Notes: generated by a model not told the origin, from the sequence alone. 15,624 nt of DNA from 2-12-FULL-41-16 sp964390625 (GCA_964390625.1 CAYMID010000020.1:1-15624); one strand, 5' to 3'. Numbered from the stretch's first letter, positions 1-7,273 are shown. Program-made: numbers and translations.

Positions 1-2
1 CC

Positions 3-1289
3 ACCCCAATGTCTGCGGCTGATGCGGAAAAAATTGCCCAACGTTTGGCCAAGCAGGGTGTTGCAAGTTCGACACCCAGTACGGTCACGTCTACGCCAAG
101 TAGTGCTTCAGGTACACCCGCAACTTCCTCACACGTTGTTTTGAAGTTTAAAAAAACTTTTAATACGCCCGATCAAATTTTATCTCCAGCATCAAACGCA
201 AGCTCTCTTGCGAACTGGGAAATTACTGCACTTGGCAAATCAATTAGTCTACGTAAATTTTCTGTTTTTGTAAAATCATACGCTGGTCCAGCGTCCATTT
301 CTGATTTTTCAGATTTTAAACTTTCGGTTAGTGGGCTTAAGCCAGGATTAACTCAAATCACCTCAGTTTTAAATCCAAACACAAATATTGTTACGTTTGT
401 TTTGCCACAACCTGTTGAAATCCCGGTATTTGGATCAACTCCATCATCAACAGGAATTCTGACATTGTCGGCAAATGTCACTGGTTCTGGAATTTTGTCA
501 CCAGCCGCTATTCGTGCTTTTGAAATTGCGCCTGACACAATCAGTAATTTGGAGGCGCAGGATATGTCTACGGGATCAATTTTACCTCCAGACCAAATTT
601 GGATTGGAACTGACGATATTGCGACCAAGGATTTACCACTTACGGGCCCTGCTTTCCTGATGCACGATGTATTTCCATATGTCTATGGTTCGTATTTTGG
701 GAAAGATCTGGAGATTAGTAAAAACGCAAAGATATTTAAGTTTGGTGTTCATGCGTTTGGACCAAGAGATCTGACCGTAGAAGGGATTAATCTCAGTATC
801 CAAGTGAATGGTTTGGTTGCTGCAGGCTCAGCTGGCACAGGAACAATCAGTAATTTTAGACTTTACGAAGCCGCGCCAGGTGGAGGTTTGGGTCAGCAGA
901 TTGTTAGTGTTTCCTCAACTTGCTTGGCGGCTGCAAAGACTACTTACGAGGGTGCACCATGTCGTGCGGCCTCAAGTGGAACAATCTACTTTAATTTGTC
1001 CGACAATAAGAGCTCACCATTTGTGGTTCAAGCGCTTACTGATCGCGTATTAATTTTAGTGGCTGATACCACGAATATTTTTGCTGGCAAGGTAGCTGGA
1101 ACAATTACAGTGAACCCTTCGTTTTCTAGCCAAACTGGTTTGAAAATCGGTGATAACGGATATGAAAAAAACTGGGGCAATGGAGGTTTGATTTACAGCT
1201 ATACCCCAGTAGGTGGAAGCAAAACAGGACCATTTAGTGCCCTTCCAGGTGGTTCATTTCAAGGAACTACATTAACCAAAACCCTTTAG
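3..1289 (+). CDS. Secreted/surface beta-domain protein, C-terminal part (5' end outside window)
   Basis: The reading frame is open to the left edge, so the ATG at 9 is probably internal and the N-terminus, including any signal peptide, is missing. Counting from that ATG, about residues 16-42 form a Ser/Thr/Pro-rich low-complexity linker. Two beta-rich, Gly/Ser/Thr/Asn-rich segments follow, about 43-230 and 235-426. Each opens with a similar pattern of a charged strand, a Phe/Val core and a 'disfkLsvsG'-like or 'egInLsiqvnG'-like strand, which suggests repeated Ig-like or S-layer-type beta sandwiches. Two Cys lie close together (STCLAAAK, GAPCRAAS) and could form a disulfide. No membrane anchor or sorting signal is visible at the C-terminus. 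The TAG stop sits one base before the -35 box of the thrS promoter, with no U-tract terminator between. Similar Ser/Thr-rich beta-domain proteins are common on the cell surface of Patescibacteria; that is an inference from style, not a recognised family. Confidence 0.75.
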   Translation, partial: TPMSAADAEKIAQRLAKQGVASSTPSTVTSTPSSASGTPATSSHVVLKFKKTFNTPDQILSPASNASSLANWEITALGKSISLRKFSVFVKSYAGPASISDFSDFKLSVSGLKPGLTQITSVLNPNTNIVTFVLPQPVEIPVFGSTPSSTGILTLSANVTGSGILSPAAIRAFEIAPDTISNLEAQDMSTGSILPPDQIWIGTDDIATKDLPLTGPAFLMHDVFPYVYGSYFGKDLEISKNAKIFKFGVHAFGPRDLTVEGINLSIQVNGLVAAGSAGTGTISNFRLYEAAPGGGLGQQIVSVSSTCLAAAKTTYEGAPCRAASSGTIYFNLSDNKSSPFVVQALTDRVLILVADTTNIFAGKVAGTITVNPSFSSQTGLKIGDNGYEKNWGNGGLIYSYTPVGGSKTGPFSALPGGSFQGTTLTKTL

Positions 1290-1290
1290 C

Positions 1291-1320
1291 TTGACAGCCC
1301 CTAGGGGGCTGGGGTAGAGT
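1291..1320 (+). promoter_or_regulatory. Promoter of the thrS T-box transcript
   Basis: A perfect -35 TTGACA (1291-1296), an 18-base spacer and a -10 TAGAGT (1315-1320, 4/6 to consensus) place the transcript start near 1327, only a few bases before the first T-box helix. The spacer holds a GC-rich palindrome (1296-1312, arms CAGCCCC/GGGGCTG). It could be an operator or a weak hairpin ending the upstream transcript, but no U-run follows it. Confidence 0.6.
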
Positions 1321-1330
1321 ATTTAGGCAC

Positions 1331-1480
1331 GTTTGGACGAGAACCAGCCCAGCCGCAAGGCATGGTACCACTCTCGGAGTGTCAAGACAGTTTATTGAGT
1401 AAATTATCGGGTGGAACCGTCAGTGACTTTCATTGACCCCGGTACGCTTGTAAAAGGGCGTATCGGGGTCTTTATTTTTT
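1331..1480 (+). promoter_or_regulatory. T-box riboswitch (tRNA-Thr sensing, transcription attenuation) of thrS
   Basis: This leader RNA should bind tRNA-Thr and allow thrS transcription only when the tRNA is uncharged. Stem I: GTTTGG (1331-1336) pairs with 1382-1388 with one bulge, CGAGA (1338-1342) with TCTCG (1372-1376), ACCA (1343-1346) with TGGT (1363-1366), and GCC/GGC closes a GCAA tetraloop (1355-1358). A 3'-side bulge ACCAC (1367-1371) carries the Thr codon ACC followed by a purine, as expected of a specifier. A 17-base AT-rich linker follows, with no sign of Stem II or III. The T-box bulge TGGAACC is at 1412-1418. The antiterminator pairs ATCGGG (1406-1411) with CCCGGT (1438-1443) and GTCAG (1419-1423) with TTGAC (1433-1437), exactly flanking the bulge. 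The terminator at 1435-1470 uses the same bases, so the two folds exclude each other. A competing hairpin, CACTC/GAGTG (1369-1381), makes the Stem I details uncertain; the 3' half is textbook. Confidence 0.9.
1435..1480 (+). terminator. T-box attenuator terminator of thrS
   Basis: A 13-bp stem (1435-1447 with 1458-1470, one G-U pair) has a 10-base loop and is followed by TTTATTTTTT (1471-1480). The ascending arm overlaps the 3' strands of both antiterminator helices. The thrS ATG lies five bases after the T-tract, so read-through directly controls the gene. Confidence 0.92.
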
Positions 1481-1485
1481 ATCAT

Positions 1486-3234
1486 ATGGACAAGGAAGCT
1501 TTGCAGGGTTTGCGGCACTCGGCCGCGCATTTGTTGGCCGCAGCTGTGGCCGAATTGTGGCCAAGCGCCAAGCGCACAATTGGCCCAGCGATCGACACGG
1601 GGTTTTACTATGATTTTGATTTTGGCACAACCAAAATTTCCGAGACTGATTTTCCGGCCATCGAAGCCAAGATGCAGGAATTAGTCAAAGGTTGGACTGA
1701 ATTTTCGCATCGCGAAGTAACCACAGACGAGGCGCTTGTCTATTTTAAAGACAACGAATACAAGCAAGAGTTAATTAATGAATTTGCGGGCGAGGGAAGT
1801 ACGCTCACATTTTACACTTCAGGTAATTTTACCGACCTGTGCCGTGGTGGCCATACGGAAAAACCAAGTGAAGTGTTGAAGCATTTTAAATTGCTCACTA
1901 TTGCGGGTGCATATTGGCGTGGTGATGAGAAAAATAAAATGTTGACACGCGTTTACGGAACCGCATTTTTTGCCGCCGAAGATTTGACTACGTATTTGAC
2001 TCAATTAGAAGAGGCGCGCAAACGCGACCATCGTCGCTTGGGCAAGGAGTTGGATTTGTTTGTATTTTCGGATTTGGTTGGCCCTGGTTTGCCGCTATAC
2101 ACCCCCAAGGGGGCGTTAGTGCGTCGTGAATTGCAAAAGTTTGTGAACGAATTGCAGCAGGGAATTGGGTATCAAGAAGTGTGGACTCCACAGGTAACCA
2201 AGGCTGATTTGTTCAAGACCTCGGGGCACTATGATAAATACAAAGAGGACATGTTCCATGTTCGCTCCAATTATAGCGAAGAGGAATTTTTCCTAAAGCC
2301 AATGAACTGTCCCATGCACACGCAGTTGTTTGCGAGTCGCTCGCGTAGTTACCGTGATTTGCCACTGCGTTACAGTGATTTTGCGAATTTGTATCGTGAT
2401 GAACGTCCAGGTGAATTGTCTGGCCTTACGCGTTTGCGCGCATTTTCGCAAGACGATGCGCATTGTTTTTGCCGCGAAGACCAAATCGAGGCCGAGTTTA
2501 TGAACGTGGCCAAAGTAATTGCGCAGGCAATTGCTAAATTTGGGATGACCTACTGGGTGCGCTTGTCACTGTGGGACCCGAATAATCAGGCCAAATATTT
2601 GGGTTCGCCCGAAGTGTGGGAACGTGCGCAGGTCAAGCTCGAAAGTATTGTGCAGCGCATTGGGGTGGAATATAAGCGAGTGGAAGGTGACGCTGCGATT
2701 TATGGGCCAAAGATGGACTTTATTGCCGTGGATGCGCTTGGGCGTGAGTGGCAAATTTCGACCATTCAACTCGACTTTATTCAGCCAGAACGCTTTGAAT
2801 TGGAGTATACCGATGCCGATGGCCAAAAGAAGCGTCCGGTGATGATCCACCGTGCGATTTTGGGCTCTCCTGAGCGTTTTATGGGCCTTTTGATCGAACA
2901 TACCGCAGGCGCCTTCCCTGTGTGGCTAGCGCCAGTTCAGGTGCTGTTAGCGCCAGTTTCGAGCGAGAAGCATGGGGCTGGGGCCGAAGCTTTGGCGGCC
3001 GAGTGGCGCCAGGCGGGTATTCGGGTAGAAGTCGATACCGCCAATGAAACTGTTGGCAAAAAAGTCCGCAACGCCTCGGCGCAAAAAATTCCGTACATTG
3101 TGGTGGCTGGTGACCGCGAATTAGCCGGCGAACCTCTGAGTGTAAAAGTTTTGGGCCAAGAAGAACCACTCGTGATTAGTGCCGCCGACTTTGTGGCGCG
3201 AGTGGTTAGTGAGACACGCGAGCGCAGTCGCTAA
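1486..3234 (+). CDS. thrS: Threonine--tRNA ligase (ThrRS), lacking TGS domain
   Basis: It charges tRNA-Thr with threonine in the cytoplasm. From the ATG at 1486 it is 582 residues. The frame can be extended back to a GTG at 1411, but that lies inside the T-box bulge, so the ATG is chosen; it has no Shine-Dalgarno. The protein begins straight in the editing (SAD) domain, with H11xxxH15 and C119xxxH123. The class II core follows, with motif 2 (RDERPGELSG...FSQDDAH) and motif 3 (GSPERFMGLLIEH). The catalytic zinc ligands are Cys275 (MNCPMH), His326 (DDAH) and His455 (MIHRAILGS); the spacings of 51 and 129 are close to those in E. coli ThrRS. An anticodon-binding domain (from about PVQVLLAPVS, residue 485 on) ends the protein. 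The N-terminal TGS domain of full-length (about 640-residue) ThrRS is absent. Regulation is by the T-box upstream. Confidence 0.97.
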   Translation: MDKEALQGLRHSAAHLLAAAVAELWPSAKRTIGPAIDTGFYYDFDFGTTKISETDFPAIEAKMQELVKGWTEFSHREVTTDEALVYFKDNEYKQELINEFAGEGSTLTFYTSGNFTDLCRGGHTEKPSEVLKHFKLLTIAGAYWRGDEKNKMLTRVYGTAFFAAEDLTTYLTQLEEARKRDHRRLGKELDLFVFSDLVGPGLPLYTPKGALVRRELQKFVNELQQGIGYQEVWTPQVTKADLFKTSGHYDKYKEDMFHVRSNYSEEEFFLKPMNCPMHTQLFASRSRSYRDLPLRYSDFANLYRDERPGELSGLTRLRAFSQDDAHCFCREDQIEAEFMNVAKVIAQAIAKFGMTYWVRLSLWDPNNQAKYLGSPEVWERAQVKLESIVQRIGVEYKRVEGDAAIYGPKMDFIAVDALGREWQISTIQLDFIQPERFELEYTDADGQKKRPVMIHRAILGSPERFMGLLIEHTAGAFPVWLAPVQVLLAPVSSEKHGAGAEALAAEWRQAGIRVEVDTANETVGKKVRNASAQKIPYIVVAGDRELAGEPLSVKVLGQEEPLVISAADFVARVVSETRERSR

Positions 3235-3245
3235 TATCGAGATTT

Positions 3246-3272
3246 AAAAAATCCCCAACTAGGGGATTTTTT
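3246..3272. terminator. Bidirectional intrinsic terminator between thrS and the convergent gene
   Basis: Stem AAAAAATCCCC / GGGGATTTTTT with a 5-base loop reads as an 11-bp hairpin ending in six T on either strand. It lies 11 bases after the thrS stop. It also covers the last bases of the minus-strand gene, whose TAA stop is at 3271-3273. Confidence 0.9.
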
Positions 3273-4122
3273 AATGAAATGAATAGGGTGGCGCAATGTC
3301 GGTGTCGTGTAAATGGAATGGGCCCCGTGCTACACCAGGTAATGTGCCACCCTTTTGTGGCCCCACTTCATTTTTTTTAAACCGAACACCGCTGTCCGAA
3401 TTTACTGTTGCTAGATGCTTTTTGAGCACGGCAATTTCTGTTTCAACTCGTTCAATTTCGTAACGTGTGATAAAATCTTGCGGTTGTTGGTGTAGACGAC
3501 GTAGGTAGTTTTCGCGAACTTCAAGCGTGGTGCGGGCCATACTTGGGCTATACATCGAAACGTCAAAAGGAAAATTAAAGTCCCTGGCGATTGCTTTCTT
3601 TTTTTGCCGAATCTCAAAATAATTTGGTTGTGGTTGGTGTTCGAGTATTTCAACTTCGACTGCTGCTTCTAGCGGTGGCTGAATTTCGCGCTGATGACTC
3701 GCAATTGTTTTTTGGTAATCAAGCAAATTCTGCAAACTGCCCTGGATTAGTTCGTAACGTCCGTGTCGTAAATAAGTACCAAAACGAGCAAAAGTTTCGC
3801 GAGTCTCGCGTGGTAGGGGAAATTGGTTTGCCAGTCTCCCGAAAGCCCTCAGTAAATAATCCGTAAATTTGGGATCAGGATTTGTTTCGTGCATTTTTAT
3901 TTGTTCCTGTAACTCGTGAACGGCCGGTGCTAGTTGTTTGTACATGGCATGCTCGCGCTGGTTGATTTCGTTTAGGTGCTTGGCCTCATTTACCTTTTTT
4001 TCGAAAACAAAATCAACATACGCTGCGTCCGAATCTGGCTCCTTCTCTAACAACGGCAGAGTTTCAGGAAGTGGTTCGGAATGAGGCGAAAAAAATTCCG
4101 CTGAGTAACCACCGTCGCGCAT
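3271..4122 (-). CDS. Unrecognised helical protein, 283 aa
   Basis: I do not recognise the family. The sequence is highly charged and predicted mostly helical (stretches rich in Glu, Lys, Arg, Gln and Leu across about residues 40-180 and 210-245). It has no signal peptide, no membrane segment and no obvious catalytic motif. The last 15 residues are rich in His, Asp and Pro. Its start lies one base after the stop of the 694-residue gene upstream, in the context TAATATG, so the two are almost certainly co-transcribed and translationally coupled. No Shine-Dalgarno is visible. The downstream boundary is the bidirectional terminator shared with thrS. A partner role with the upstream protein is inferred from context only. 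Confidence 0.8.
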   Translation of the reverse strand: MRDGGYSAEFFSPHSEPLPETLPLLEKEPDSDAAYVDFVFEKKVNEAKHLNEINQREHAMYKQLAPAVHELQEQIKMHETNPDPKFTDYLLRAFGRLANQFPLPRETRETFARFGTYLRHGRYELIQGSLQNLLDYQKTIASHQREIQPPLEAAVEVEILEHQPQPNYFEIRQKKKAIARDFNFPFDVSMYSPSMARTTLEVRENYLRRLHQQPQDFITRYEIERVETEIAVLKKHLATVNSDSGVRFKKNEVGPQKGGTLPGVARGPFHLHDTDIAPPYSFH

Positions 4123-4123
4123 A

Positions 4124-6208
4124 TTACATGGCTTTAAGCGCGGTTGTAACCGCGTGCAATGCTGTAATTCTTTCGGCTGTAATATTTGGATCTTCGTGAA
4201 TGGTGATCAATTTGTTAGTGGCAAAGGCCAAAGCTTTTTTGGCTGAAGCATTCTCAAGCATTTGTTGCATATCCGAGGGCAGAGCGTCAAAGTAACGCTC
4301 GGCGTTGACGCCGAATTTAGCGGTAAAAGCATTTTTTACACCCTCAGTTAAATTAGCCTTTTCACTAGCTTCTGGTGCTATGGGCGTTTTTGTAACTTTT
4401 TCCAAAGTATTCCTCGGAATCATTTCTTCGGCAATACGTTTGGCCTCTGTCCTGGCCCGTTCTTTATTTTGACGGGCAGCGGCTGCCTCGGCTTTGGCTG
4501 CGTCGATTCGTTTTCTAAGACCGCTTAAATCAGCACGGGGCTCTGATTTTTTTTCGGTCTTTTCAGTGCGACTAACTGGTTTTTTGAATTCAGCTGTCTT
4601 TGGCGTAAAAGGAGAGACGTCGAGCGCTGCTTTGATCGAAGCACTCGGAATCATTTCTTCGGCAATACGTTTGGCCTCGGCCGTGTTGCGTTCTTTCTTT
4701 TGACGGGCGGCGGTTAAATCAGCTTTGGCCGCAGCTACGCGTTCTTGGTGATGACTAAAATCGACAGCAGGTGCCTCGACGGCTTTACGACGAATGCTAG
4801 CGGGTTTTTTGAATTCAGGTTGAGTGGCTGCACGACGAGTTGGCTTAGCTTCGACTTTAGCAAAAGTAACAGGTGCTTCGGCTTGGGCTGCTACTGTGTC
4901 TGTTGATTTAGAAAAACTGACTGGGTTAGTGGTTTCAATATCATAGCGGCGCGCAGTGCGATTGGTATTTGTCTCGGCGACACGAGGTGTGATTTTGGTG
5001 TCAGCCATTTGGTCTGTGGCTGGTGAACGTTCTGGCATTTTGTAGGTGGTGGCTGGGGCCGCTTCACTGGTAGCGTCAACTTGTCTACCTTGTTCGTGCG
5101 GCGAAACTGCTGCACCAATAACCCCAGCCGTGGCCAAGCCAGTAGCCCAGCGACCTAGTTGTGGGCGACTGGTTCGAACAGATTTGGTCTGGTTAGTGGT
5201 TATCGGGTTGGCAAAGTTTTCAAGGGCCGGGTATTTAGTAGCGTGGGTAGGGCTACTAGTAATTGCGTCTCGTAACGCCTGGAGTGACAAAATAGTGTGG
5301 TATTCACGAGTTTTTTTAAGGTCTTGCGAGGTGCGGCCACCACGTAAACCATTCCACAACTTACCGAGCACCCCAATTGGTTGTGGATCATCGTACAGAT
5401 CAAGTTTGAATTTTCCAGTATTTTCGGCCTTACGAATCAATTTATCAATGGCGTTTTGGATAACATTAATTTTGCCAGACACGTAGTTATTTTGTTCCAG
5501 TTCTTCCAAAAGATCATGACTGAGGGCATTATCAATCGTGGCGTTATCAATGCCTAATGCCTTAAAGTCCTGGTAAACATGGTCTGTAATTGTCTCAGCG
5601 CTAGGTGGGATTTCGTTTACTTTTTTTAAACCAGCAGCTGATTTAGGTAGTACGTATTGTAATTCATGGAGCTCCTGGATTTTTCTGAGTTCGTTTTTGA
5701 TATCATCGTACTTAAGCAAGGCCTCGGCTTGTTTGTCCAAAATGACGGTGTTCTCGGCGTCAAAACGCAGCCCAAGTTTCTTTAGTTCAGCCTGTTCGCG
5801 TTGAGCTAAACTCGCCGCCGCTTCTTTTAGATAGGCTGCGGCTTCTTGTGGAGTGGGGACTGTGCCACGGTAGTCTAAAATTCCACGTAATTCCTGGCTT
5901 TGAAGAAGTTGAACGCGCACCTCTGGGCTAAGACTGAGCTTGGTTGCAGCCTCGAGAATTTGTCTTTCGGTTTCTTCTTCTCGTTCCTGACGCATTAATT
6001 CGTTAATGGTTTTTTGAGGGGTTTGCTTAAATTCCTTGTCATCAAACAAAACCTTATTCACTGGTTGTTCGTGCACCCAAGGTTTCCGGGCTTCTTCTGG
6101 GATTGGGGGTGGTAATTGATTTTCAGATTGTTTACCAGACTGATCATTCGAGTCATCGGCAGACCAGTGAGAGTAATTTTCAAAGTCATGGCGTCCTTCG
6201 TTGTCCAT
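4124..6208 (-). CDS. Unrecognised coiled-coil/repeat protein, 694 aa
   Basis: No known family is recognised. Residues 1-345 are charged and helical, with long Glu/Lys/Gln/Ala stretches likely to form coiled coils. Around residues 350-367 is a short Gly/Ala/Val-rich hydrophobic segment (WATGLATAGVIGAAV), a possible but weak single membrane span; no signal peptide precedes it. A disordered Thr/Ala/Lys-rich linker leads into two tandem 77-residue repeats, each opening with EFKKP and containing AKADLTAARQ-like helices and an identical AEAKRIAEEMIP. A small helical domain with ALPSDMQQML ends the protein. The gene diverges from miaA and carries its own promoter. It is the first gene of a two-gene unit with the 283-residue protein. 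A role linking membrane or envelope to an internal assembly is possible, but nothing in the sequence proves it. Confidence 0.82.
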   Translation of the reverse strand: MDNEGRHDFENYSHWSADDSNDQSGKQSENQLPPPIPEEARKPWVHEQPVNKVLFDDKEFKQTPQKTINELMRQEREEETERQILEAATKLSLSPEVRVQLLQSQELRGILDYRGTVPTPQEAAAYLKEAAASLAQREQAELKKLGLRFDAENTVILDKQAEALLKYDDIKNELRKIQELHELQYVLPKSAAGLKKVNEIPPSAETITDHVYQDFKALGIDNATIDNALSHDLLEELEQNNYVSGKINVIQNAIDKLIRKAENTGKFKLDLYDDPQPIGVLGKLWNGLRGGRTSQDLKKTREYHTILSLQALRDAITSSPTHATKYPALENFANPITTNQTKSVRTSRPQLGRWATGLATAGVIGAAVSPHEQGRQVDATSEAAPATTYKMPERSPATDQMADTKITPRVAETNTNRTARRYDIETTNPVSFSKSTDTVAAQAEAPVTFAKVEAKPTRRAATQPEFKKPASIRRKAVEAPAVDFSHHQERVAAAKADLTAARQKKERNTAEAKRIAEEMIPSASIKAALDVSPFTPKTAEFKKPVSRTEKTEKKSEPRADLSGLRKRIDAAKAEAAAARQNKERARTEAKRIAEEMIPRNTLEKVTKTPIAPEASEKANLTEGVKNAFTAKFGVNAERYFDALPSDMQQMLENASAKKALAFATNKLITIHEDPNITAERITALHAVTTALKAM
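4413..4678 (-). repeat. Tandem 231-bp coding repeat with a perfect 35-bp core
   Basis: The 35 bases at 4413-4447 recur without change at 4644-4678, a period of 231 bp (77 codons) inside the 694-residue gene. Similarity continues on both sides at lower identity, for example the tttgacggg(c)rgcgg block in the same register. The core encodes the shared EAKRIAEEMIP segment. Confidence 0.9.
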
Positions 6209-6235
6209 ATGTGTGAAGAAAAAATGAATAAACGA

Positions 6236-6264
6236 AGTATAGCAAATTCTTTAAATTTGAGCAA
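6236..6264 (-). promoter_or_regulatory. Promoter of the 694-aa/283-aa gene pair
   Basis: On the minus strand, TTGCTC (6259-6264), a 17-base spacer ending in the extended -10 element TGC (6242-6244), and TATACT (6236-6241, 5/6). The start codon is 27 bases past the -10, giving a leader of about 20 bases with no Shine-Dalgarno. Confidence 0.6.
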
Positions 6265-6284
6265 AAAAATTGTCCACGTTGGGC

Positions 6285-6313
6285 TTGCTTTTTGGAGGAA
6301 GTAACGGTACACT
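6285..6313 (+). promoter_or_regulatory. Promoter of miaA (predicted leaderless transcript)
   Basis: TTGCTT (6285-6290), a 17-base spacer and TACACT (6308-6313, 4/6) end nine bases before the miaA ATG, so the mRNA would begin at or next to the start codon. The -35 resembles that of the divergent promoter (TTGCTC). A GGAGGAAG run at 6294-6301 lies too far upstream to serve as a ribosome-binding site. Confidence 0.5.
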
Positions 6314-6322
6314 GTCAAAAAT

Positions 6323-7255
6323 ATGCTTGAATCTTTGCCAAAATTAATTGTGGTGTGTGGGCCAACAGCCAGCGGTAAGACTCAGTGGGGGCTTGATTTG
6401 GCTAAACAGTTTAAAGGCCGGGTAATTTCGGCTGATTCGCGCCAAATTTACAAAAAAATGGCCATTGGCACGGCCCAACCAGAGGGCGAGTGGCGTCGGG
6501 TTGGACTGCATAAGGATTTTTTTGTGCAGGACGTGCCGCATTATTTAGTTGGTTGGTTGGATCCAGGTAAAACGTTTAGTGCGGCTGAATTTCGTGATCG
6601 CGCGTTGAAGTATGCTAAATTAATCCAACGAGCCGGGGAGACGCCAATTGTTGTTGGGGGAACAGGTTTATATGTGTCGGCGTTGGTAGATAATTTTTCC
6701 ATTCCACGTGTGGCCGCCAGCCCCAAGTTACGGCGTAGTTTGGAGGGGAAGCCATTATCAGAATTGACCACTTTGCTGCAAAAGTTGGATCCAGAGGCTG
6801 CCGCAACGATTGATCTAAAAAATCCACGTCGTTTAATCAGAGCGTTGGAGGTTTGTATTTTGACTGGGGAACCATTTTCGGCTCAAAAAAAGAAAGGCAC
6901 CCCGTTGTTTGAGGTGCTGCAAATTGGTATTCGCGTGCCGCGCGAGACCTTGTATGAACGGATTAATGCGCGCGTTGACCAAATGATGACTGCTGGTTTG
7001 GAAAAAGAAGTGAAGGCCTTATTGAAACAGAAGTACAGTTGGAACTTGCCCAGTATGAACGGAATTGGGTACCGGGAGTTCAAGGAATATTTTGCCAATC
7101 AAACCACATTGGCGCAGGTGGTTGAATTGATTAAACAGAACACACGTCAGTATGCACGTCGCCAGCTGACCTGGTTTAACCGTGATAACCGGATTGTGTG
7201 GTGTGATAATTATGCCGACGCTGCCACCAAAGTGGCTGCGTTTTTGGGTAAGTAA
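6323..7255 (+). CDS. miaA: tRNA dimethylallyltransferase (MiaA)
   Basis: It transfers a dimethylallyl group to N6 of A37 in tRNAs that read UNN codons. It is 310 residues, the usual family length. The P-loop is GPTASGKT (residues 13-20), followed by the signature ISADSRQIYKKMAIGTAQP (35-53) and GGTGLY (112-117). The C-terminal helix NTRQYARRQLTWFNRD is the tRNA/substrate signature. The segment after GTAQP is a few residues longer than in E. coli MiaA. An in-frame TAA at 6302-6304 rules out an earlier start. The gene has its own promoter and is followed by another promoter 6 bases after its stop. Confidence 0.97.
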   Translation: MLESLPKLIVVCGPTASGKTQWGLDLAKQFKGRVISADSRQIYKKMAIGTAQPEGEWRRVGLHKDFFVQDVPHYLVGWLDPGKTFSAAEFRDRALKYAKLIQRAGETPIVVGGTGLYVSALVDNFSIPRVAASPKLRRSLEGKPLSELTTLLQKLDPEAAATIDLKNPRRLIRALEVCILTGEPFSAQKKKGTPLFEVLQIGIRVPRETLYERINARVDQMMTAGLEKEVKALLKQKYSWNLPSMNGIGYREFKEYFANQTTLAQVVELIKQNTRQYARRQLTWFNRDNRIVWCDNYADAATKVAAFLGK

Positions 7256-7257
7256 TG

Positions 7258-7266
7258 TGGTATACT
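7258..7266 (+). promoter_or_regulatory. Extended -10 promoter of the 232-aa gene (predicted leaderless)
   Basis: TGG followed by TATACT (7261-7266, 5/6) is an extended -10 without a good -35. The ATG at 7274 is seven bases downstream, so transcription would start at the start codon. It lies directly after the miaA stop. Confidence 0.55.
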
Positions 7267-7273
7267 AAGGTAT

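Noticed and set aside
1296..1312. The CAGCCCC/GGGGCTG hairpin as terminator of the surface protein gene
   Set aside because: No T-tract follows on either strand and it sits inside a promoter with a perfect TTGACA, so a spacer palindrome is the better description.
1369..1381. CACTC/GAGTG hairpin as a separate stem in the T-box leader
   Set aside because: It competes with the longer Stem I fold that presents ACC in a bulge; kept only as an alternative, since folding energies could not be calculated.
5046..5486. A 146-residue plus-strand frame inside the 694-residue gene
   Set aside because: It is antisense to a gene with its own promoter and coupled partner, shows no family features, and has no ribosome-binding site or promoter.
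6294..6301. GGAGGAAG as the miaA ribosome-binding site
   Set aside because: It is more than 20 bases upstream of the only possible start codon and lies within the promoter spacer.
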